Assembly (NCBI GenBank): GCA_029856295.1
Contig: JAHQWS010000189.1
Coordinates: 1-5,071, forward strand
Reading direction: 5' to 3'
Source of the DNA: Promethearchaeia archaeon
Lineage (GTDB): Archaea > Asgardarchaeota > Lokiarchaeia > Sigyniarchaeales > SOKP01
Length of the DNA stretch: 5,071 nt
The translations under genes were made by a program, and so were the position numbers. A model generated the notes under the pieces. The model was not told where the DNA came from, searched no databases, and was given only the letters and a program-made list of their open reading frames with translations. Of this stretch, positions 1 to 5,071 are shown one piece after another. Within the stretch, counting starts at the first letter, position 1. Every line of letters begins with the position of its first letter.

Positions 1-597
1 GGAAGAAAGGGAGGCGAATGGAGAGAAATTTTCATAAATAAAGTCCCAAAATATGGAAATGATGATGATTATGTTGATCAAATTGCTGTTGATATTGTGA
101 ACTTTTTTTGCGAAGAAATTTTAAAGCATACCAATTATAGAGGCGGGAAATTTAATCCCGGGATCTTATCTACAGCTTTTCATTTAGCATTCGGTATATT
201 TACAGGGGCATCCGCTGATGGGAGAAAATCTAAAGTCCAATTATCTAACGGCGTTGGACCTACTAATGGTATGGATAAAAATGGCCCAACTGCTATTCTT
301 AACTCTGTTAAAAAACTCGATCATGGATTAATAACAAATGGAGATTCACTAATTTTGGCATTCCATCCAAATACATTAAAATTAGATATATTTCCGTCTC
401 TAATTCGAACCTTCTTCCAGCCAGATGGCGGGTTTCACATCCAATTTAATGTAGTTGGTAAGGATACGTTATTTGAAGCACAGAGAAATCCGGATGAATA
501 TCGAGGATTAGTGGTTCGAATAGCAGGATATACTGTTCTTTTTACTGAACTCTCTAAAACAGCTCAGGATGAAATTATTGCTAGAACTTGTTACTAA
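1..597 (+). CDS. Glycyl radical enzyme of the pyruvate formate-lyase family, C-terminal part (5' end outside window)
   Basis: The frame is open from base 1 and ends at TAA 595-597, so this is the last 198 residues of a protein whose family is usually about 750-850 residues. Seen: near the left edge the family signature PKYGNDDDYVD; then RGGKFNPG, ADGRK and KNGPTAILNSVKKLDH; then GGFHIQFNVV; and the glycyl-radical motif VVRIAGYTVLF, with the radical glycine at codon 526-528, followed by 22 residues ending DEIIARTCY. In this family a radical-SAM activase makes a radical on that glycine, which then generates a thiyl radical on an active-site cysteine. That cysteine loop and the substrate pocket lie upstream of the window. 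The enzyme could therefore be a formate-lyase, a diol or glycerol dehydratase, a decarboxylase or an alkylsuccinate-synthase type. The GTG at 97 is an internal valine codon, not the start, because conserved sequence continues upstream of it. The radical is oxygen-sensitive, which implies an anaerobe. No activase gene is visible downstream. Confidence 0.95.
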   Translation, partial: GRKGGEWREIFINKVPKYGNDDDYVDQIAVDIVNFFCEEILKHTNYRGGKFNPGILSTAFHLAFGIFTGASADGRKSKVQLSNGVGPTNGMDKNGPTAILNSVKKLDHGLITNGDSLILAFHPNTLKLDIFPSLIRTFFQPDGGFHIQFNVVGKDTLFEAQRNPDEYRGLVVRIAGYTVLFTELSKTAQDEIIARTCY

Positions 598-607
598 TTA
601 TTTCTAA

Positions 608-614
608 TTTTTTT
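608..614 (+). terminator. T-run terminator after the glycyl radical enzyme gene
   Basis: Seven consecutive T's begin 11 bases after the stop codon, which is how archaeal RNA polymerase commonly terminates. They sit in the loop of an all-AT inverted repeat (596-603 with 616-623). There is no GC-rich stem, so a bacterial-type intrinsic terminator is unlikely. Confidence 0.4.
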
Positions 615-636
615 AAAATAATTTAATAAAGTTTAA

Positions 637-673
637 TTTTTGATTTTACTTCACATAGTTAAAAAATCAAAAA
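637..673. repeat. 11-bp inverted repeat (hairpin) in the spacer before the tRNA
   Basis: TTTTTGATTTT at 637-647 is perfectly complementary to AAAATCAAAAA at 663-673. Three more pairs can form inside (648-650 with 657-659), leaving a 3-base bulge at 660-662 and a 6-base loop at 651-656. The stem is AT-rich. It could be a secondary 3'-end structure for the upstream gene, or could arise by chance in such AT-rich sequence. Confidence 0.4.
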
Positions 674-691
674 AAATTTTAGATAAGATAC

Positions 692-700
692 CTTTAAAAA
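692..700 (+). promoter_or_regulatory. TATA-like box upstream of tRNA-Ala
   Basis: CTTTAAAAA lies about 17-25 bases before the first base of the tRNA, close to the usual archaeal TATA position of about -25 to -30 if transcription starts at or just inside the 5' end. A second AT-rich string (ATATTTAAA, 704-712) lies too close to be the TATA box. The placement supports it, but the general AT-richness weakens the call. Confidence 0.4.
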
Positions 701-716
701 CACATATTTAAAAAAA

Positions 717-818
717 GGGCCTGTAGATCAGTGGAAGATCATTGGTTTCTGCCTCATTAACCAATCTTAAGCTTGACTCGCATTCAAGAGGCCGCGGGTT
801 CAATTCCCGCCAGGTCCA
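717..818 (+). tRNA. tRNA-Ala(CGC) with a 30-nt intron at position 25/26
   Basis: All four arms can be drawn. The acceptor stem pairs 717-723 with 811-817 (7 bp, including the G3-U70 wobble at 719/815 that is the identity element for alanine), with discriminator A at 818. The D-stem pairs 726-729 with 737-740, with loop AGTGGAA carrying G18-G19. The anticodon stem pairs 772-776 with 784-788 around the loop CTCGCAT, giving anticodon CGC at 779-781, which reads GCG. The variable loop is AGGCC (789-793). The T-stem pairs 794-798 with 806-810 around loop TTCAATT. Between the D-stem and the anticodon stem are 31 bases where a tRNA has one (position 26). Removing 741-770 leaves G26 and a 72-nt tRNA with normal U8, A14, A21, U33, C48 and T-loop bases. 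The 3' CCA is not encoded. Anticodon and G3-U70 independently agree on alanine. Confidence 0.93.
741..770 (+). other. BHB-type tRNA intron at non-canonical position 25/26
   Basis: The precursor folds into the splicing-endonuclease substrate. Exon bases AAGA (735-738) pair with intron bases TCTT (765-768) as the 4-bp central helix. The 5' bulge is TCA (739-741) and the 3' bulge is AAG (769-771). The inner helix is TTGGTT (742-747) with AACCAA (759-764), closing an 11-base loop (748-758). Cutting after the second base of each bulge, the known rule, removes exactly 741-770 and joins C25 to G26. The outer helix is short: only G734-C772 and G733-U773 can pair, so this is close to the relaxed form of the motif. 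The central helix uses D-loop and D-stem bases, so it cannot coexist with the finished D-arm. Such introns are characteristic of archaea; excision itself is inferred. Confidence 0.88.
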
Positions 819-822
819 TTTT
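819..822 (+). terminator. Short T-run after tRNA-Ala
   Basis: TTTT directly follows the discriminator base, with a second TTTT at 830-833 slightly further on. These are plausible archaeal termination sites for the tRNA transcript, but short, and read-through toward valS cannot be excluded. Confidence 0.25.
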
Positions 823-891
823 AATAGTATTTTAAGTATTTAAAGGATGAAAATGGTTTAGGAATCATATAGAACAATATTATTATCTCTT

Positions 892-900
892 ATTTAATAA
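892..900 (+). promoter_or_regulatory. TATA-like box upstream of valS
   Basis: ATTTAATAA ends 36 bases before the valS ATG. With archaeal spacing the transcript would start at about 920-928, leaving a leader of roughly 10-17 bases. No Shine-Dalgarno-like purine run precedes the ATG, consistent with a very short or leaderless mRNA. This is position and composition evidence only. Confidence 0.35.
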
Positions 901-936
901 CATCTAAAAAATATGCTTCATTGACTATGATTAAAT

Positions 937-3684
937 ATGATAGACTTTAAGAATTTACCACATATACACGATCCTCAAAAAATTGAAAAAGATATATATG
1001 AATGGTGGGAATCACAGGGTTATTTCCGTCCTGAAAAACAAAGAGAATTAGGGTTAGTGAGTGAAAATGACCCGCGTTTTTGTATAACACTCCCTCCTCC
1101 AAATGTAACGGGAGTGCTTCATCTAGGTCACGCAATTGTATTAACAATTGAAGACCTTATGACTCGATATGAGCGTATGAACCAAAGAGAAACTTTATTC
1201 CTTCCAGGAACGGATCATGCCGGGATAGCTACGCAGAATGTAGTAGAGAGGGAATTAGATAAGAAAGGGATAAATAGGAAAAAGATAGGTAGAAAAAAAT
1301 TTGTAGAAGAAGTTTGGAAATGGAAAGATCGTTGTCAAGCAACAATTAGAGAGCAATCAAAAGGTATGGGATCCTCATGTGATTGGACACGTGAAAGGTT
1401 TACGATGGATGAGGATTACAGTCTAGCAGTAAGAACCGCTTTTGTACAGCTATACAAAAAAGAGTTGATATATAGAGGAAAATATATGGTAAATTGGTGC
1501 CCGGGAAGGTGTGAATCAGCTATATCTAACTTAGAAGCTGAACCTGAAGAGCACGAAAGTCATCTATGGTACTTAAAATATCCCATAAAAAATCAAGATT
1601 GGAAAGGACCAAAAGCAGAATGGGCTTCTGGAAAATGGGCTGAAGGAGCAAAAGAGTTTATAGAATTGGCAACTACAAGGCCAGAAACATTATTAGGTGA
1701 TACGGGAGTAGCTATTGCCCCAAAACATCTTGAATATTCAAAATATGAGGGAAAAATGGCGGTGTTACCCGTTTTAGGTCGTGAAATTCCTGTTTTTGAG
1801 GATGCATACGTCGATCCTGAATTCGGCACAGGAGCCCTAAAAATTACTCCTGCCCATGATCCGAATGATTATGAAATAGGGATGAAAAATGGTTTAGAGT
1901 TTATTACAGTCATAGATAAAACGGGTAAAATGGTGCCGAAATATTCAGGGAAATATGCAAATATGAATAGATTTGAATGTAGAGAGGAGATTGTAAAAGA
2001 CTTAAAAAAGGAAGGTCTTCTTTCTAAGATCGAATTATATACCCATGTTATAGCCCATTGTCAAAGATGTAAAACTATTATTGAACCCCGGATTTCCACT
2101 CAATGGTTTGTAAGAACAAGAAATTTAGCTAGGGAAGCTATGGATGCTGTTAAAAGCGGGCTAACATTGATGATACCTGAACGTGAGGAAATGCGATTCT
2201 TTCAATGGATGGAGAATATTCGTGATTGGTGTATTAGTCGTCAATTGTGGTGGGGTCATCAAATTCCAGTGTGGTATTGTTCAAATGGGCATGAAATATG
2301 TGAATTAGAAGCACCAACAAAATGTCCTATATGTAATGATAAGAAATTAAGGCAAGATGAGGATGTTTTGGATACTTGGTTTTCTTCCGGTTTATGGCCT
2401 TTTGCAACCCTCGGTTGGCCAAATTTAGAGAATAAAGATTTCATAAGATACTATCCTAATGATATGCGGGAAACTGCTTATGATATTCTTTTCTTTTGGG
2501 TTGCTAGAGAAATGATGCTTGGAATTGAATTAACCAAAAGAACACCTTATAATAAAGTCTTTTTTCATGGAATTATACGAGATGAACATGGTCAAAAAAT
2601 AAGCAAATCCATGGAAAATATTGATCAATATGACCCTTTAAATATAATTGCACACTACGGGGCCGATCCGCTAAGATTCACATTTATCTCACATATTATT
2701 CCTAGTAAAGATTTAAATCTTAGTTCTGGAGCCCTTAAGGCATCAAAAAATTTTTGTAATAAGATTTGGCAGTCTACAAATTATATTTTAGGAAATCTTG
2801 ACAAAGTCAAGAAACTAATTCCTTTTTCAATTGATTATCCAAGAGAAAAATTAGCAATTTCGGATAAATGGATTCTCTCTATTTTTACTAAGGTATTAAA
2901 GAACGTAAATAAATTCTATGAAGAATATGATTATCTTAATGCTGCGAGATCACTACGTTCATTTCTCTGGGATGAATTTTGTGATTGGTATATTGAGACT
3001 TCAAAAATTAGAATATATGATGAAAATGAACAAGATCAAAACACACCTATCGCTATTTTATTATATATATTAGAAAATTGTTTGCGCCTTTTACATCCAA
3101 TAATACCCTTCCTTACAGAGGCGTTATGGCAGAGATTACCAGATCCGGTGAAGGAAGGTCCAGCGTTAATAGTAGCTAAATGGCCCGAACTGAATGAGTC
3201 TTTTATTGATGAAGCAATAGAGCAGGATTTTGAATTAATTAAAAATATAATCCATGATATTAGACGTGTGAGAAGAGATTTTAATATCAAACCTGGTTTA
3301 AAAATTCCGTTGATTATTCAGACAGGAGATAAAAAAGATTTAATCAATAGCACTTCTTCGAAGATTGCATTATTGTCTCATATAGATCCTAATAAAATCA
3401 TACTTGATGAGTCTCAGATACCACAAAATTCAGCTAAAATTATTCATCAGCATGTTGTTGTGTATCTTCCATTAGAAGAGATTATTGATATAAAGGTTGA
3501 AAGAGAGCGAGTATTGAAACAACTTTCAAAACTTAAGGACCAAATTCAAAAAGTTGAAAAGAAATTAGAGGGACCTTTTTCGAAACGAGCACCTCCAGAG
3601 CTTGTGAAATTAGAAAAAGAAAATTTAAATGAATTATTAAGTAAGAAAAAAACACTCAAAGAACAGTTGGAAGTTCTTAAATAA
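937..3684 (+). CDS. valS: Valyl-tRNA synthetase (ValRS)
   Basis: A complete class Ia aminoacyl-tRNA synthetase of 915 residues, normal for the family (about 860-950). It attaches valine to tRNA-Val in the cytoplasm and hydrolyses mischarged threonine. Seen: PPPNVTG and HLGH (53-65, the HIGH motif); GTDHAGIATQ (91-100); WCPGRC (187-192); an editing (CP1) domain from about 195 to 345 with ATTRPETLLGDT (245-256) and GTGALKITPAHDPNDY (297-312); RDWCISRQLWWGHQIP (429-444); metal-type cysteines at 375/378, 448 and 463/466; DEDVLDTWFSSGLWPF (474-489); KISKS (554-558); an anticodon-binding helical domain from about 640 to 800 with WDEFCDWYIE; and a C-terminal coiled coil (about 849-915) as in bacterial ValRS. 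An in-frame stop at 928-930 bounds the start, and MIDFKNLPHIHDP matches the usual N-terminal beginning. Oddities: a Trp-rich insert at about 217-240 and an altered segment after KISKS. It converges on scpB. Confidence 0.98.
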   Translation: MIDFKNLPHIHDPQKIEKDIYEWWESQGYFRPEKQRELGLVSENDPRFCITLPPPNVTGVLHLGHAIVLTIEDLMTRYERMNQRETLFLPGTDHAGIATQNVVERELDKKGINRKKIGRKKFVEEVWKWKDRCQATIREQSKGMGSSCDWTRERFTMDEDYSLAVRTAFVQLYKKELIYRGKYMVNWCPGRCESAISNLEAEPEEHESHLWYLKYPIKNQDWKGPKAEWASGKWAEGAKEFIELATTRPETLLGDTGVAIAPKHLEYSKYEGKMAVLPVLGREIPVFEDAYVDPEFGTGALKITPAHDPNDYEIGMKNGLEFITVIDKTGKMVPKYSGKYANMNRFECREEIVKDLKKEGLLSKIELYTHVIAHCQRCKTIIEPRISTQWFVRTRNLAREAMDAVKSGLTLMIPEREEMRFFQWMENIRDWCISRQLWWGHQIPVWYCSNGHEICELEAPTKCPICNDKKLRQDEDVLDTWFSSGLWPFATLGWPNLENKDFIRYYPNDMRETAYDILFFWVAREMMLGIELTKRTPYNKVFFHGIIRDEHGQKISKSMENIDQYDPLNIIAHYGADPLRFTFISHIIPSKDLNLSSGALKASKNFCNKIWQSTNYILGNLDKVKKLIPFSIDYPREKLAISDKWILSIFTKVLKNVNKFYEEYDYLNAARSLRSFLWDEFCDWYIETSKIRIYDENEQDQNTPIAILLYILENCLRLLHPIIPFLTEALWQRLPDPVKEGPALIVAKWPELNESFIDEAIEQDFELIKNIIHDIRRVRRDFNIKPGLKIPLIIQTGDKKDLINSTSSKIALLSHIDPNKIILDESQIPQNSAKIIHQHVVVYLPLEEIIDIKVERERVLKQLSKLKDQIQKVEKKLEGPFSKRAPPELVKLEKENLNELLSKKKTLKEQLEVLK
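3646..3652 (-). terminator. Possible T-run terminator of the scpA-scpB operon inside valS
   Basis: Seven A's on the plus strand read as T7 on the minus strand, 49 bases past the scpB stop and inside the last codons of valS. If used, the scp mRNA would overlap the valS 3' end in antisense. The run also encodes Lys codons of the ValRS coiled coil, so it may be incidental. Confidence 0.22.
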
Positions 3685-3691
3685 TAATGTC

Positions 3692-3696
3692 TTTTT
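3692..3696 (+). terminator. T-run in the valS-scpB convergent gap
   Basis: CTTTTTAA follows the valS stop within the 16-bp gap between the two convergent genes. The T5 could end the valS transcript in the archaeal manner. It is short, so transcripts may well run on into the scpB 3' end. Confidence 0.3.
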
Positions 3697-3700
3697 AATA

Positions 3701-4456
3701 TTAATCGCTATTTTCTTCATTTTCTCTATTATCGTCGGAAGAAATATTATCAAGCCCTAATTGGGTAACCATAATTCTCTTCATTTCTTCTTTGTTTTTA
3801 GGTAAGCCAAACATTTCAGCATATTTATCTGTGGTAGTTAATTCTTGAGATCTTCCTTTTTTAACGGCAGAGATTAACCCATTGTCAAGAAGATATTTCA
3901 CATGTTCGTATGCTCCGCTACCTCTTAATTTAATAACTAATGATTTAAGAATTGGCTGTTTTAATGCGATAACTGTTAAAGTTCTTAAATATCTTTCCGC
4001 AATAGCCCCTCCTTTTGCAAATTTTGAGACTTTTTCTATAAACTCGGTCTTAAGAGCCATCTGGTAATCTTCTCCAACTCTATTTATGACAAGAGCTGTT
4101 GATCGCTCTAAATAATCGAAAGCAAGTTCATTAATTAATTTTTCAACTTCTTTTTTTGGAATCTCTAACCTAGTATTTAATTCTTCGAAACTTAAAGGTC
4201 TACCCGAGACATAAAGAGAAGCTTCAATTAGATTTTTATGATAATCTTTTACCTGTCGTGCTAACATTTCTTTATCTATTTCAACCGAATTTGATATATT
4301 GCTATTAATTTCATCATCGCTAATTTGTACTTCATTATTTTCTTCAATATCCTCATTAGATTTTTCTATACTTAATTCATTAAAATCATATTCTTCTTGT
4401 GCTTCATTATCTTCCTTTTCAGAATCTTCTTTTATATCCTCATTAAATTCCTCCAT
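3701..4456 (-). CDS. scpB: ScpB, winged-helix subunit of the SMC-ScpA-ScpB complex
   Basis: A 251-residue protein that should bind the kleisin ScpA as a partner of the SMC chromosome-organising complex on DNA. Seen: an acidic, low-complexity N-terminal tail (1-62; 23 of the first 50 residues are Asp or Glu); a first winged-helix domain (about 70-145) starting NLIEASLYVSGRPLSFEELN, the equivalent of the family's IEALLFVSGEPLS; a second winged helix (about 152-218) with YLRTLTVIALKQPILKSLV, LRGSGAYEHVKYLLDNGLI and ELTTTDKYAEMFGLP; and an acidic tail ending EENSD. Bacterial ScpB is usually about 180-200 residues, and the excess here is mostly the acidic tail. The bacterial RGVNSD element is replaced by RGSGAYE, as expected of a divergent archaeal form. 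The start is supported by GGGAGA six bases upstream. It lies 30 bases after scpA on the same strand, so the two are almost certainly co-transcribed. Confidence 0.9.
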   Translation of the reverse strand: MEEFNEDIKEDSEKEDNEAQEEYDFNELSIEKSNEDIEENNEVQISDDEINSNISNSVEIDKEMLARQVKDYHKNLIEASLYVSGRPLSFEELNTRLEIPKKEVEKLINELAFDYLERSTALVINRVGEDYQMALKTEFIEKVSKFAKGGAIAERYLRTLTVIALKQPILKSLVIKLRGSGAYEHVKYLLDNGLISAVKKGRSQELTTTDKYAEMFGLPKNKEEMKRIMVTQLGLDNISSDDNRENEENSD

Positions 4457-4462
4457 AAATTA

Positions 4463-4468
4463 TCTCCC
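4463..4468 (-). promoter_or_regulatory. Shine-Dalgarno-like site of scpB
   Basis: Read on the minus strand, GGGAGA ends six bases before the scpB ATG (4456-4454), inside the 30-base scpA-scpB gap. It decides the start and suggests re-initiation on a shared mRNA. The valS start, at a probable transcript 5' end, has no such site. Confidence 0.5.
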
Positions 4469-4486
4469 TATATTTTGAATTTTTTT

Positions 4487-5071
4487 TTATCTAATACTTA
4501 TTGATATATCTTTAAACTCATCTTCCTGAAAAAGGGTTAAGTTATTTCCAGTACTTAAAAACATTAATGCTAAAAACATTCTAACTAATGCAAATTTCCT
4601 CCCAATAGTGCCTTTTTCTTCATTTTTTATTATGTGTAAAAGATCAAAAAAACTAGAATCTTTATTATTCAAATTGATCGTAGCTTTTATTCGATTGAAC
4701 CAGCTTTCATGTAATTCTTCAACAGTTTGTTCTTTTCCAGTTATATGTTTTAATAATTCTTTGGGTAATTTTGCTTGAGATAATCTTTGAAAACGTTTTT
4801 GTTTTTTTTCTTCTTGTCTTAAGCGTCTTCTTCTTAATTTTTCTTTCTTCTGCATCGTTTCTATAATAGCGGCTCTCATAGCTTCAAATAATTCATCTTT
4901 TGTCGCAATTTGCATTTTAGGACTAATAGGTTGAGGTAATGATTTGGGAATTGTTCTTGAATGGTGTTTTCTTAATTTTTCGAGCTCTTCCATCTTTTGT
5001 ATCTGCTCTTCTTCTCGAATTATGCTAGAGATTTTGAAATGGTGTAAATTTGCTGCTGTTCTAAGGGCCAT
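4487..5071 (-). CDS. scpA: ScpA, kleisin subunit of the SMC complex (N-terminal part outside window)
   Basis: The visible 194 residues run from the right edge to TAA at 4489-4487. The ATG at the very edge is probably internal: MALRTAANLHHFKI resembles the end of the kleisin N-terminal domain (family form LLMAAxLLxxKS), and the SMC-neck-binding helices that should precede it are missing. Seen next: a Pro-containing linker (42-51); TKDELFEAMRAAIIE (57-71), typical of archaeal ScpA; a very basic helix (75-96; 13 of 22 residues Lys or Arg); and a C-terminal winged helix (about 135-194) with GTIGRKFALVRMFLALMFLSTGNNLTLFQEDEF, the part that binds the SMC head (cap side). ScpA bridges the two SMC heads and ScpB binds its middle. 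The adjacent scpB on the same strand confirms the call. A gene for the SMC ATPase is not in the window and could lie upstream, to the right. Confidence 0.88.
   Translation of the reverse strand: MALRTAANLHHFKISSIIREEEQIQKMEELEKLRKHHSRTIPKSLPQPISPKMQIATKDELFEAMRAAIIETMQKKEKLRRRRLRQEEKKQKRFQRLSQAKLPKELLKHITGKEQTVEELHESWFNRIKATINLNNKDSSFFDLLHIIKNEEKGTIGRKFALVRMFLALMFLSTGNNLTLFQEDEFKDISISIR

Noticed and set aside
97..99. GTG as start of the glycyl radical enzyme gene
   Set aside because: The frame is open to base 1 and encodes conserved family sequence (PKYGNDDDYVD) before this codon, so it is an internal valine.
750..752. TGC (an alanine anticodon) within the intron loop, as an alternative intron-free tRNA anticodon
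   Set aside because: Its stem would close an 11-base loop and leave an impossible variable region. The CTTGA/TCAAG stem with a regular 7-base loop and CGC anticodon fits far better.
847..861. Four-codon frame ATG AAA ATG GTT TAG with a purine-rich AAAGG just before it, as a leader peptide of valS
   Set aside because: It is too short to call, and it probably lies upstream of the valS transcript start inferred from the TATA-like box. Nothing supports translation.
947..1147. Minus-strand open frame of 66 codons inside the valS 5' part
   Set aside because: It is a shadow of the strongly conserved valS frame and shows no recognisable protein features.
1593..1829. Minus-strand open frame of 78 codons inside valS
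   Set aside because: It is antisense to the conserved editing domain of ValRS, with no start signal or family motif.
2259..2444. Minus-strand open frame of 61 codons inside valS
   Set aside because: It is antisense to the conserved DEDVLDTWFSSG region and explained by the codon pattern of valS.
3036..3290. Minus-strand open frame of 84 codons inside valS
   Set aside because: It is antisense to the anticodon-binding domain and carries no recognisable motif or ribosome site.
3882..4067. Plus-strand open frame of 61 codons inside scpB
   Set aside because: It is antisense to the conserved second winged helix of ScpB and has no independent support.
5069..5071. The ATG at the right edge as the true scpA start
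   Set aside because: A start here would leave ScpA without its whole SMC-binding N-terminal domain. The residues after it resemble an internal kleisin helix, so the gene is simply cut by the window.
1..5071. CRISPR arrays, insertion sequences or phage genes
   Set aside because: No regularly spaced repeats, transposase motifs or phage-type proteins are visible. All long frames are accounted for by four housekeeping or metabolic genes.

Overview
The window comes from an AT-rich genome that is most likely archaeal. The strongest evidence is the tRNA-Ala gene. It is interrupted by a 30-nt insert that folds into a bulge-helix-bulge (BHB) splicing motif, the substrate of the archaeal tRNA splicing endonuclease, at a non-canonical position (25/26). 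Supporting signs are the absence of an encoded CCA end, TATA-like boxes at about archaeal spacing, T-run ends in place of bacterial GC-rich hairpin terminators, and a divergent scpA-scpB pair. The mix of a bacterial-style ValRS, a glycyl radical enzyme and an AT-rich archaeal background would fit an Asgard (Lokiarchaeia-like) genome, but this is inference and no marker here proves it.

Layout: (1) 1-597, plus strand, the C-terminal part of a pyruvate-formate-lyase-family glycyl radical enzyme, open at the left edge. (2) 598-716, an AT-rich spacer with a T-run, an 11-bp inverted repeat and a probable tRNA promoter. (3) 717-818, intron-containing tRNA-Ala(CGC). (4) 819-936, a spacer with a TATA-like box. 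(5) 937-3684, complete valyl-tRNA synthetase. (6) A 16-bp convergent gap. (7) 4456-3701, minus strand, scpB. (8) 5071-4487, minus strand, scpA, entering from the right edge. No gene-free stretch exceeds 300 bases.

Two themes appear. One is translation: tRNA-Ala and valS are adjacent on the same strand but probably separately transcribed. The other is chromosome organisation: scpA (kleisin) and scpB (winged-helix partner) form a minus-strand operon encoding the non-SMC subunits of an SMC complex, and it converges on valS. The glycyl radical enzyme points to an anaerobic lifestyle. Its substrate cannot be told because the active-site half lies outside the window.

No clearly new multi-gene system is visible. 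The item most worth attention is the tRNA intron at 25/26, whose splicing fold and mature D-arm fold are mutually exclusive.
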